Of a DNA stretch of 64,000 bases, positions 54,410-64,000 are shown piece after piece. Numbering within the stretch: position 1 is the stretch's first letter; each line of letters begins with the position of its first letter. The translations under genes were made by a program, and so were the position numbers. Below the pieces are notes generated by a model. That model saw nothing but the letters and a program-made list of their open reading frames with translations. It was not told where the DNA came from and ran no database searches. Source of the stretch: Ichthyophis bannanicus (taxonomy: Eukaryota; Chordata; Amphibia; Gymnophiona; Ichthyophiidae); assembly GCA_033557465.1 (NCBI GenBank), contig CM066031.1, forward strand, positions 1,068,488,444 through 1,068,552,443, written 5' to 3'.

Positions 54410-54957
54410 TGTGGCAGGCTATGGCCTATTGTGGCAGGCTATGGCCTATAATAGCCTGCAAATATGGAAGGCCTGTAAGTTAGGCCCTGATTCCAACCCC
54501 CATCTAGGTAAAGAACCAGAGTCTGTAAAAGTTTGAGAAAACTGTTTTGAAATTGCTTAATAAGAAGTTTTCATGAATGCATAAATCTTTCATTATTCTC
54601 TTGTGCTGTGAAGATAGAAATGTTTCAATACATGCATTCCTAGAGCCAGAAACAACCTTGCAGTAGAGAAGTATCCAAACCTAGAAACTGTACCTTTGTT
54701 AGAACAGTCTGGGAAGGGGGAGCAGGGAGCTAAGCCCAGAAAGGATCTCTGATTGGACAAGTGCAGGGGGCGTTGGAACCAATAGAAAGTCTGCATGTAT
54801 TAAGCTGAAGAAAAATGTATAAATGAATATGTTTCTGTAATAACTTTGCTCAGTCCTTTTTGAAGCTTTGACTAACTGAGCCATGTGCACAATAAATTGG
54901 CTTGGATCTTTGAACTGACTCCTGGTATTATTTATTGCATGCTTATCAGCTGCTACA
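54410..54957 (+). repeat. 5' LTR of element 2 (548 bp)
   Basis: Starts TGTGGCAGGCTATGGCCTAT, a 20-bp unit repeated in tandem (54410 and 54430), and ends CTGCTACA. CCAAT near 54778, TATAAAT at 54818-54824, AATAAA at 54891-54896. GACTCCTGGTAT near 54917 is shared with element 1. If the second unit is the true start, the LTR begins at 54430. Confidence 0.85.
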
Positions 54958-56807
54958 TATTCTTGGAGCTTTGGGCCGGGAATGTGCGAGCAGGGGATGG
55001 TATGCAAGTGAATATACCATGACTTCTCGCCTCAAAGGTTTGGTCCGGTTGGAACCATGTCTGTCCGACCGCAGGGGAATTCTCTGGCGCCACCGGTCTT
55101 ATTGCATCGGAGAGGGTTCCACCTTGCCTCAGTGGGCCACTGGGTCCAGCTGGCCAACACCTCCGAACCCGAGGGGAGTCCAGGATCCAACCCAAGAACT
55201 GGTTTGGTATTGGGACCGGATCCGGTGAGTGGACATTTTCTTGTTTCTTAGTTAGTGAAGCCTGGGGAACGTCTTGCATGAGTATGTGAGACTGGGATAG
55301 TCAGTGCAGCCTGGGGAAAAAGCCTTGCAAGAGTACGCGAGTCTAATTTGGTATAGACTAACTGGGAAAAGTCTTGCATGAGTGCGCGAGACAAGAGAGC
55401 CTGATCACCTCTCATAAGGGCGGTCCTAGTATGCTCTGCATGAGTGCACGGAAGCAGAAGCCATCGACCCTTTGTTTGGGATAGTCAGTTAGTCAGTAAA
55501 ACCTTGGGCATTTGAAAAATGATTTCTTGTTGCTGGTATGAATGTTTGTGTGACTGAGAGGTCTTGAATAAGACTAAGTGAGAGCGGACTCCTGAGTAGC
55601 GCAGTTCCTGGCCAGGCGACTGCGCCCAGGTCGCGAAAAGGAGGAAGCGTTTGGTGTTTGTCCGTCCTTACTGTTTGTAGTTTGTATCTGATTTTTGTTA
55701 TCTGTTGAAACCGCGAGTTTCCCTTCTGGTATAATGTAAGGTTATTAATTAAGGAACAGTACTGAGAAAAGGGAAAAAACCCCACTCCGGAGTCACTTTA
55801 AGGAATCGAGTCTAAACACAGCATAGTGAAGACAAGCTGTCTCTGTGATTTTATTTTTCTTCAGCAGAGCGTGAGACTGGCAAGCAGAGAGAGAAGGGGC
55901 GTGTCTGTAGAAAGGAATGTTTAGTATCTTTTAACCCTGTGAAGGCTTATTTTCAACGTTCTGCAGCTGGGTTAATTTGTGCTTATTTCAGGAAAATTGT
56001 ACCTGTTTTATTCAATATGTTTTAATAGTGATATTCCTTCTGCTATGGTCATGTATTATATATCATTTGATAGGAATGTTTAGTCAGAATTTTGGATCCC
56101 GACAGTTTTGGGCTCAGCCTGGAAAGGGTTAAGTTCTTATTAACCCCTTTTTAGCTCCTCAACTGTTCTTGTAAATGATAGAGAAATTAAGGAAACTGCT
56201 TTTGTTTTTCCTTTGACCTATGAAGTAGAGGTTAAGAACCCTGACAGGACTATGAAGCATCCCGAGCCAGTAGATACCAGATCATGATTTGAAAGTGATT
56301 TAAATCCTGAGTGAATGAGGAGTTAATTGTGCTTGAATTCTAATTCCTGATATACTGCGGCAAGCACCTCATAGAGGACATACTTATTGTTAATAAAAAT
56401 AAAAAAGGAAGAAAAAGGGGTGTATATGTATTCCAGATAGCCACCCACTTTATGGAAAAAGTATCCGGAATGTCCTTTGAATATCTGCTTCCTAAACTGT
56501 AAGATTTAAAGTAATTTCTTTTGCAGAGACATTGTTTAGCTTAAATGTTGATTACGGCTGGCAGTTAGTTCCATGCTAAGTATTTTTATTCCAGTCATAC
56601 GTAACAGATATTTGGCCGTCATGTTAGGAGCCATAGCTCTTTCTATTGGAATTGTTGTTATAACATGTTGCAAAATAATAGTTTTATATTTTAAGGACTT
56701 TATCTAAATTGTTCCTATTTAGAATGAGCACACACATCCATTATGCTTAGTCCACAGGAAAATGCAGCCTGACTGCCCGTCCCCTGTCTGTTGTCAAGTA
56801 CGTCACC
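54958..56807 (+). other. Leader of element 2, with primer site, splice donor and MITE
   Basis: Primer site TGGAGCTTTGGGCCGGGAA (54964-54982) is a diverged version of the tRNA-Gly-type site of element 1. Conserved leader segments follow (GTCCGACCGCAGGGG, CCGGATCCG), with splice donor GTGAGT at 55225-55230. The leader is over twice as long as that of element 1, partly because of the piggyBac-like MITE at 55931-56132. Repeated short units GTCTTGCATGAGT..CGCGAG occur at 55270-55440. Confidence 0.75.
55931..56132. mobile_element. piggyBac-like MITE, copy 2
   Basis: TTAA-bounded 202-bp unit starting CCCTGTGAAGGC and ending GCCTGGAAAGGG. It matches copy 1 at 7368-7580 in most positions, for example ATTTCAGGAAAATTGTACC. 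It inserted into the leader of element 2. Confidence 0.8.
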
Positions 56808-58277
56808 ATGGGGGGAGGGGGTCGGAGTCCACGCAGATTTTATTGAAATGTATGACTAGGAATTTTAGCAAGGGATTTGCTGGAGACTATGGAATTAGAA
56901 CATCTCTATCCCGATTAGAAATGCTCTGTGAAAGGGAGTGGCCAGTGTTAGCTACTTCATGGCCCTATGAGGGCACCTTTGATGTTAATGTAGTTTCCCG
57001 TGTTCATCAGATTGTGCAAAAAATGTTCCCTGATCAGTTCCCCTACATAGACTCCTGGTTAAATGTTTGTGAGAAAAAAACAGTGTAGGAGATTAGTAGC
57101 AACCACAAAGGGGGGGGGGGGGGTCCGGAAGTCTGAAAAAAAAAAACCTGCCCGTTTATTCTACCCCAGAATCTCCAGACATTCCACTCTGTCCATCCCA
57201 GTATCTTTATAGGCCAGTCCCCTCATCTCTGCCACCACCCCGGGCAGAGCCTAGGGCAGGGGGGGGGACACCTCCCTGCAGATGTACCCCAAGTAGTTCA
57301 CCAGCCACCTCTGCAGCAGGAGGACGTGCACCCCCTCTTGACCGGAAACCCTGGCTCAGTTTAAAGTACTCCGAGTGGGCCACAGTCCACCGATGACACT
57401 ACAAGCAGGGATTCATTTGCCAGTTCAGGGTCACTCACAGCCAGCACCCAAGAACATGAAGTGGAACCCAGACAGTCCCGATTGCCATATGCCTTCAGAA
57501 GTATAACTACCAGTAAAAGGGATGGTCACGTTATACCATTGCGACAGGTCCAGGGCCTACCCACCCTTAATACCGAAAGCCAGCCGACCAGCCTTGTTTC
57601 TGCCACTGATTTACTGAACTGAAAGATGCATTATGCCTCCTACACTGAGAAGCCTTAGGATTTGATTGAACTAATGAACATTATTATGTAGACCCATCAG
57701 CCTTGATAACCCCAAATGGGATCCAAATAGTGCAGGCAGCTCTCACTATATACCCCATGCGATCCAGCAACCCAGGAGAATTTGCGTATGGTAGATGCAG
57801 TTTTTGTCAGTCAGTCCCAGAGAGATATAAAACGGAAATTGCAGAAACTGGATGGATTTGCGGGCATGACAGTTAATGGAAGTTGCTCAGGAAGTGTTTT
57901 GTGAATCGTGAAAATGAATGTGACAGAGAAAGTGAACGTAAGATGAAGAAGAAAGCAGATCTTCTTGCTGCTGCTTTAGTTGAACGACGTGGAGGAGGTT
58001 TTCCTAATCGAAGGAGCAGAGGAAGTGGAAGGGGTCGTGAAAATGATCGGCCCCCACTGGGTGCGAATCAGTGCGCCCATTGCAGAGAAGGACATTAGAG
58101 AAGTGAATGCCCGCATCTTGACTCCACCCCCAGGAAGGGAGGAGGGAGCACTTGGAGAACAGGAGGTTGATTTCAGAGTCATGGAAGAATAAACCGAGCA
58201 CAGTGTTCCAGCAAGAGAGGGAAGAAGCTATTGAGGGAATGGCAGCCGTGGAGGGCTATGACATGGATGAAGACTAG
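56808..58277 (+). pseudogene. gag: gag relic of element 2
   Basis: ATG at 56808 (MGGG..., Gly 2) matches the gag start of element 1. Matrix is recognisable to 57088 in another frame (FAGDYGIRTSLSRLE, FPYIDSWLNVCE), so an early frameshift exists. A G-run at 57110-57123 and an A-run at 57137-57146 mark further damage. Capsid is degraded between 57150 and 57880. Nucleocapsid at 57883-58098 keeps a basic KMKKKADLLAAALVE stretch, but its zinc knuckle CAHCREGH has lost a residue and the next codon is a stop. The gag terminator TAG at 58275-58277 is conserved. Not functional. Confidence 0.82.
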
Positions 58278-58319
58278 GCCAGACCGGGCTCCAAGTTTTC
58301 CCTGGGTCCCCAGGAGCCT
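58275..58319 (+). promoter_or_regulatory. Gag-Pol UAG readthrough signal, element 2
   Basis: TAG 58275-58277, spacer GCCAGACC (8 nt), GGGCTCC 58286-58292 and GGAGCCT 58313-58319 can pair, as in element 1. The loop sequences differ between the two elements, while stop, spacing and stem are kept. Confidence 0.65.
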
Positions 58320-58823
58320 ATGGTCAGTCTGAAAATAGGGGACCAATATATGGACTTTATGGGGGGATACAGGAGCAGAATACTAAAGCCAGTAGCCCCT
58401 TTGTCTTCTCGATGCATCACCATTGTCAGAGCTACTGGGGCTAAGGCCACAAAGCCTTTCCTGCAGAACCGCATGTGTGAACTAGGGGGACAGAAAATAA
58501 CCCACCAGTTCTTGTATATGCCTGAATGCCCTATTCCACTTTTGGGCCGAGATCTGCTTGCAAAGCTCCAGGCACAGATATCTTTTGCTGAAGGGGGAGA
58601 AATGTAAATGACTGTGAACCCAAAGCCTGCTGGATTGATGGTGCTGACTGTTCCCCGAGAAGAAGAGTAGCAGTTCTATAGTACATCTCTAACCAAGTTA
58701 GCTAGTTCCTGTATACCCACCAACCTTATAGCCCCGCCTGAAGTATGGGCAGAAGATAATCTACCTGGCCTAGCGAAGAACATAGCCCCTGTCATCGTCA
58801 CCCTCAAGCCAGGAGCGGAACCA
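58320..58823 (+). pseudogene. Protease region of element 2 pol, broken
   Basis: ATG 58320 aligns with the protease start of element 1. The active-site VDTGA is destroyed: the frame reads MGGYRSR because of an extra G in a G-run near 58362. Downstream the ATGAKATKPFLQNR and PLLGRDLL blocks are back in frame, up to a stop at 58605-58607. More stops follow before the reverse transcriptase at 58824. Confidence 0.8.
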
Positions 58824-60396
58824 GTGCATGTGAAGCAGAATCCTCTTCCCCGACCAGCCATTGAAGGTATTCACTGCCATCTGATGAAACTGTTGAAGTA
58901 TGGACTTCTCAAGGAGTGCCAGTCACCCTGGAACACCCCCCTTCTCCCAGTTAAGAAACCTGGGACAGGGGATTACCGCCCAGTACAAGATCTGAGGCGG
59001 GTAAATGATGCAGTTGAAACTATACACCCAGTGGTACCAAATCCTTATACTCTCTTGGGACTGATCCCCGCTGAGGCTACTCATTTCACCATCCTGGACC
59101 TGAAAGATGCCTTTTTCTGCATACGCCTAGCCCCCACCAGTCAACTTTTGTTTGCTTTTGAATGGCAAGACCCCACAACAGGGAGGCGGGGCCAGCTTAC
59201 CTGGACTCGATTACCTCAAGGATTCAAGAATTCACCTACTCGCTTCAGTGCTGCCCTGAATCAAGATCTTTCAAGTTACTCAGTGAACCCAGGACAAAGA
59301 GTTCTCCTTCAGTATGTGGATGACCTGCTCATAGCCACCAATTCAGAAAGTGAATGTCTACAAGCCACCAGTGAACCTCTGTACCTTCTGAATGAGGCTG
59401 GATACAAAGTCTCAAGAGCCAAGGCGCAACTATGTCAAACTAAAGTTAAATATCTAGGGTTCCAGTTGTCCAGTGGAATTCGACGCTTGGGACCTGAATG
59501 CAAAGAAGCTGTATGCAGTATTCCCACTCCAACCACCAGGAGGCAGATAAGAGCCTTCCTGGGGGCCGCAGGATACTGTCGCATATGGATCTCCAATTTT
59601 GCGCTGCTAGCAAAACCATTGTACTAAGTTACCAAAGGAATGGAGAAGTCTCCACTGGAGTGGGGACCTGAACAGGATGCAGCATTCCAATCTCTGAAAA
59701 GCGCTCTGATGTCATCACCAGCTCTGGGTCTCCCAGATGTCCAGAAGCCTTTCCATCTTTACGTCCATGAGTCACAAGGAAATGCGTTGGGAGTACTGAC
59801 CCAATCTCTTGGATCTTGGCAACGGCCAGTAGCCTACTTGTCAAAACAGTTGGATGTAGTTGCCAAAGGTTGGCCCCCTTGTTTGAGAGCTCTTGCAGCT
59901 ACAGCCCTCCTAGTGAGCGAAGCAGACAAGCTCACTCTGGGACAGAATCTTCAAGTTACTGTACCACACTCCGTTCTGACCCTCATGGAACACAAAGGAA
60001 GTTTCTGGCTAACGAATTCACGAATGTTGAAATATCAAAGTATGCTGTGCGAAAACCCCCAGATACAGTTAAAAGTCAGTCAAGCTCTGTATCCTGCTAC
60101 ATTGTTCCCGATTGGTCCTGGGCCCCCTGATCATGACTGTTTAGAAACTATGGACACTATTTTCAAGTCGCCCGGATTTGACTGATGTTACTTTGGAGAA
60201 CCCTGAACAGACTTTCTTTGTAGATGGAAGCAGTCTCGTCATCAATGGACATCATTGTGCTGGATATGCGGTGGTGACCCTTGATCTGGTAGTTGAGTCC
60301 TCAGCTCTGGCCCCAGGAACTTCAGCGCAGAAGGCTGAACTGATAGCTCTCACTAGAGCACTGACATTAGGAGAAGGACTCCGTTTAAATGTGTAC
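58824..60396 (+). pseudogene. pol: Reverse transcriptase and RNase H part of element 2 pol
   Basis: 58824-59627 is open for 267 codons and keeps ILDLKDAFF, LPQGF and YVDDLLIA (residues 164-171), so polymerase motifs survive. A TAA at 59625-59627 ends it, and the same frame resumes at 59640. A shift near 60180 separates the connection domain from RNase H, which starts FFVDGSSLVI and keeps QKAELIALTRA. RNase H is cut at 60396 by a 1.4-kb insert. Sequence matches element 1 in most codons. Not functional as a whole. Confidence 0.88.
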
Positions 60397-61802
60397 TGTG
60401 GCCTTCTTGCACCACCCTAGGCAGTTGCCTAAGGTAGGGCGAGCACTCTTTTTGTAGTTGTGGTTTTCAAATAAATTGAGGTCCGAGAGGCATAAGGCAA
60501 GCACAGGAAAATTTATTGATTTTTACTACTACTCCATACAGAGCTTTTAGAAAGCTCAGCGCAAGGGCAAGAAGAGAGAAAAAAAAAGGTAGGATTTCTT
60601 CTCCTAACACAAATAGCTTCTACCACTTCCAGAATTCACAAATCAGGCTTTCATTACTTCCTCCAGCCTTTAAACATAAATGCCAGTTTGCCCTTCTTGA
60701 AACTTTCCAACATTCAGAATAAACTTTCTGGCTTCATTCAAGGAAAAACATTTCTAAAAGCAAACAGGGCTTTAAAACACTGTCTAGCCTGTTTCTTTTT
60801 CTTTACTGGCTAATGCAGTTCTTTGAGCTTCACAGTCTGTAGTGCTCAAACATTTAACTGGTCTTGTGACACAAAGAACATTCCATTGCAGAGGATTCTG
60901 AGTCAATGTCAGAGGTATAGCTTTCTGTCTCCATTTCCTCAACAGCTGACTCTCCAGTATCGTGGTTTAAACTTCTCCTTGTAAGCCCAGGCTCCGCCTT
61001 TTCTAACAGCTCAAGAATTTTCTTCCAGCAAGACTTCTCCTTTCCTATAGAATTCTCAGCATACATGGGCAATGCTCTCTCTCTCATTAACTGGCTTACT
61101 GTCTGTAGCTGGCTTAACTTGCTGTTGGGCACAGGGTTACTCACGGTTCTGCTTGTAACAGGTAAGCTTTCACCAAGCCTTTGGCTTGCAGTAAAAGTGT
61201 CCTCATTTAGGGCTCTCTCAGTTGGGAATCTCCTGCCTCCAGGCTCCAAAGCAACTCCTCTGCACTCTTGGTTCTTCCCTGGCTTATGGCTTTTTTCCCT
61301 GAGGGCTCTAGCAGATCCCACAGTGTCCTCTGAGGCTGGGCTTCTCTTAGAAGTCTCTCAGCAGTTCCTTCTCCTCCCCTGGGCTGTCCTGGGAAATCTC
61401 TTTCTCTCCAGCTGCCCTGAAGCTTCCTCCTCCTTCCAGCACATTAGGACTTCTGCTGTGTTCTGCTACTCTGGTAGCTCCTCCCCTGGGAACTCCTTCT
61501 CTCCTCCTGTCTCCATCATCATCAGCATAGCTCCTGTTGCTGCCCTCCTCTTTTTGTAATCCCCTAGGGATTCTCCCTGAACGTGTTTGAGCTGTAGCCT
61601 CGTGCTGCTTCCTCAGCTGGCTCTCATTAGCCTTACAGCTTGTTCCTGAACTAGGGCGTGGCTTGCAGCTAGAAACTAGATGGTTTTTTTTCTGTTCAGG
61701 AGCAGTTTGAATTTCACAGCCCTGCTTCCTGTTTCTCTCCCTTAAGGTAAAAATGTGTTTTTTTCCTATTTCTAGGGACTCAGGAACATTTTGGCCACCA
61801 CA
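60397..61802 (-). mobile_element. Solo LTR of another retroelement family, in element 2 RNase H
   Basis: A 1406-bp insert starting TGTGGCC and ending GGCCACCACA, that is TG...CA, flanked by a perfect 4-bp duplication GTAC (60393-60396 and 61803-61806). These are LTR-retroelement features. On the minus strand AATAAA (60512-60517) lies about 115 bp from the 3' end, which suggests minus orientation. No retroviral gene is inside. Long frames on both strands (60854-61321, 61065-61559, 61347-61961) overlap and lack motifs. Confidence 0.7.
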
Positions 61803-63309
61803 GTACACAGATTCCAAGTATGCCTTTACCACTTTGCACGCACATGGAGCCTTGTATAAAGAATGAGGGTTGATCACTTCAGGGGGCAAGTCCATTAGGT
61901 ATGGGCCCGAGATATTGATATTATTAGATGCTGTATGGGCCCCTAAGCAAGTTGCAGTCATGCACTGTCGAGGTCATCAGGCAGGAGCAGGAGAAGTTAC
62001 CTGAGAGAATAGATTTGCTGATGCCACTGCCCGAAAAGCAGCCACAACTGGACTAGTTGTGACCCAAGACACCTCAGTACAGGCAGCCTTATTCCCTGTG
62101 CCCCTTAGTTCATGGGCTCCCCAATACACTACAAAAGAGTTAGATTATTTCTGTGAAAAGGAGGGAGGGGTCCTAACATAAAAAGGTTGGATAGTGCTGC
62201 CACCTCCAGAGGGTAGCTCACCTCCAGGTCCCACAGTCATTCCTGAAGCATTAGGACCAGCCTTTGTTCATGTTTTTCATCAGGCCACACATTATGGGAA
62301 AACGGCCATGGAAAGAGCCCTAAGACCCCATTTCTGTATCTCACTACTAGGACCCCTGCCTGCGTCAGTGGCACAGCAATGTTTGACATGTGCCAAGAAT
62401 AATGCTAAGCAAGGTCCCGTTCCACCCCCAAAAGTTCAGTCAGTAGGGGGTGACCCCTATGAGTGATATTCAGGTGGATTTTACTGAAATGCCACGAGCG
62501 AATGGATATCACTACCTGTTCTAGTTTGCACATTTTCTGGGTGGGTAGAAGCCCGTCCCACCCGAACTGAGAAAGCTCGAGAAGTCACTAAAATACTGCT
62601 CCATGAGATTATTCCTCGATTTGGAATACCATTGACTATAGGATCAGACAATGGACCCTCATTTGTGTCCCAAGTAACTCAACAGTTAGCCCCAGCTCTA
62701 CAGATACAATGGAAGCTGCACACTGCCTATAGACCCCAGAGTTCAGGGAAGGTAGAACGCATGAATAGAACCCTGAAATCTCAGTTGACCAAGCTTTGTC
62801 AAGAAACACACCTAAAGTGGCTCCAGGTTCTCCCTATAGCCCTTCTTAGGATATGTTCTGCTCCAACCAAGTCTTTAGGAGTTTCCCCTTTTGAGATTTT
62901 GTATGGGCGACCTCCACCCATAGTACAGGGAATCAAAGGAGATATGAAACAAATAGGATCTGAAATAACTGGACAAGAACTATTGGCTTTAGGTTCTGTT
63001 TTGCAGAGTCTTCATACCTGGGTGCAAGATCGATTGCCCATCAATCTGACAGAACCTCTGCATCCCTTCAGGCCAGGAGTGTCAGTGTGGATCAAAGAGT
63101 GGAGAAAGACCCCGCTGGCGCCGCATTGGAAGGGACCTTATGTTGTCATCTTGTCAACCCCAACTGCAGTAAAAGTCGCAGAACTCGAACCCTGGATCCA
63201 TCACAGTCGAGTGAAGCTGGCAGCTGCTCCTGAACCTGGTCAATGGACTTCAGTAAATGATCCTGAGACTCCATTGCGACTCACATTGCAGAGACAACCA
63301 GCGTTGTAA
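61803..63309 (+). pseudogene. RNase H end and integrase of element 2 pol, broken
   Basis: Resumes with the RNase H block TDSKYAFTTLHAHGAL, with stops at about 61864 and 62000. Integrase: the zinc-binding part FHQATHYGK and CLTCAKNN is readable at 62194-62466. A frameshift follows; the first catalytic Asp lies near 62475 in another frame. From 62632 a clean 225-codon frame carries GSDNGPSF, SSGKVERMNR (second Asp and Glu) and the GPY segment, ending at TAA 63307-63309. It is less damaged than its gag. Confidence 0.85.
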
Positions 63310-63435
63310 GAGTCTCTAGATTCTATCATCCTACCCCTGTCGCGCAAGGGTAGCAGTCGAAGCAGAAAAGAAGAAAAGACTTTGCAAGTTCATCGTACCC
63401 AATATTCCAGTTGACCTCCAAAGACTGTAATCACA

Positions 63436-64000
63436 ATGTTCCTCCACTATTGCCTTGTGGGAATGATGATCCTGGGATTCCTGGAAAAGACTTTTGCCTT
63501 ACCCCCTTGTGCAGCTTGTATAACTACCACCCGAACTGGACTGAAGGTCACTCAGACTTTACTTTATCATTCCTACTATCCCGGTAGATAATGATGATAA
63601 CGCCCCAGCCACATACAACACTCAAGACTCTCACGGCTAGTTCAAGGTAGCGAACCCTACTCAGTGCACGATTGTAAATAGTTACCCCATGTTGTCCAAG
63701 TTTTAACACCTGTTCATTGTAAACACAGAGTACCCTAGGAAATGTGTAGTTCTATGTTTATTGTAAACCGCACTGATGTTGAATAGCGCGGTATAGAAGA
63801 GACTGGAAATAAATAAATAAATAATACTATACTTGCACTGGTATAGTTAGCCGGTGTGTGTATAATGGTACAGAGTTAAATATCTGTACGAAGGGGAAAA
63901 CTAAGACTTGTTACAACCCCCGGCAGAACCCCTCTTATTATATACTTGAGATACGATGGAATGATGAGGACGGAGCCCTCATAAATGCCACACGACAGCT
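63436..64000 (+). pseudogene. env: Start of env of element 2, interrupted
   Basis: ATG at 63436 begins a signal-peptide-like stretch followed by LPPCAACITTTRTGLKVTQ, matching the start of element 1 env. After codons for HSYY a 245-bp insert (63580-63824) breaks the gene. Env sequence resumes at 63831 (TCTG-type cysteine region, then YYILEIRW-like) and runs out of the window at 64000. It is disrupted by the insert; the state of the rest is unknown. Confidence 0.85.
63580..63824 (+). mobile_element. L2-tailed insert (SINE or truncated L2) in env of element 2
   Basis: 245 bp flanked by TACTAT on both sides (63574-63579 and 63825-63830). The 3' end reads TTGTAAACCGCACTGAT, then GCGCGGTATAGAAG and AAATAAATAAATAA, the same tail as the SINE at 20350-20629. 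The 5' end starts CCCGGTAGATAATG without clear tRNA boxes, so it is either a truncated SINE or an L2 end. Confidence 0.75.

Larger units (their letters stand above)
54410..64000 (+). mobile_element. Older endogenous retrovirus related to element 1 (element 2), continues past window
   Basis: Plus-strand relative of element 1 with 5' LTR, primer site, leader, gag, pol and start of env; the 3' end lies outside. Coding regions align with element 1 throughout but are broken by several stops and frameshifts. Inserts are a piggyBac-like MITE in the leader (55931-56132), a 1.4-kb solo LTR in RNase H (60397-61802) and a 245-bp L2-tailed insert in env (63580-63824). The LTR shares R-U5 motifs with element 1 but not most of U3. 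It is clearly older than element 1. Confidence 0.93.

Noticed and set aside
61065..61559. 164-codon frame with hydrophobic leucine-rich segments
   Set aside because: It lies in the solo LTR, overlapped by minus-strand frames, with no motif.

Overview
This is a vertebrate nuclear genomic window made almost entirely of transposable elements. I found no convincing cellular gene. It contains abundant CR1 and L2 LINEs, DIRS-type elements, hAT, Harbinger-like and piggyBac-like DNA transposons, a tRNA-derived SINE and class I endogenous retroviruses. This mix suggests an amphibian, possibly a caecilian; that is inferred from repeat style only and is about an even bet.

Layout. 0.2-6.5 kb: CR1 LINE pieces in both orientations, one inside a terminal-inverted-repeat element, with a DIRS gag between two CR1 pieces. 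6.5-12.8 kb: non-coding, with small MITEs, one of them piggyBac-like. 12.8-18.2 kb: odd, partly tandemly repeated DNA holding a broken two-exon SANT/Myb-like gene of the Harbinger transposon type. 18.2-21.2 kb: a fairly well-preserved CR1 (esterase, endonuclease, partial reverse transcriptase) split by a tRNA-derived SINE. 22.2-23.6 kb: gag-protease of an unrelated ERV. 23.9-29.5 kb: relics of L2, DIRS, an L2-like LINE, an L1/Tx1-like LINE and a CR1-like LINE. 29.5-31.7 kb: a MITE interrupted by a 1.7-kb hAT element. 31.7-36.7 kb: an RTE-like LINE interrupted by two other LINEs. 36.7-39.2 kb: a second hAT element sharing its core with the first. 40.7-53.9 kb: a young gammaretrovirus-like provirus on the minus strand, with intact pol and env, a gag broken by one frameshift, near-identical LTRs, a 4-bp target duplication and a tRNA-Gly-type primer site; its 3' LTR carries an L1 insertion. 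54.4 kb to the end: an older, much-broken relative on the plus strand, arranged head to head with the first and interrupted by a piggyBac-like MITE, a solo LTR and an L2-tailed insert.

How the parts relate. In both proviruses, gag and pol lie in the same frame across a single UAG, and a predicted stem begins 8 nt downstream in both. This fits gammaretroviral stop-codon readthrough. The SINE and an insert in the older provirus share the 3' tail of the L2 LINE at 32.5-35.1 kb, as expected for SINEs moved by L2 enzymes. Target-site duplications and nesting give a relative order for many of the insertions.
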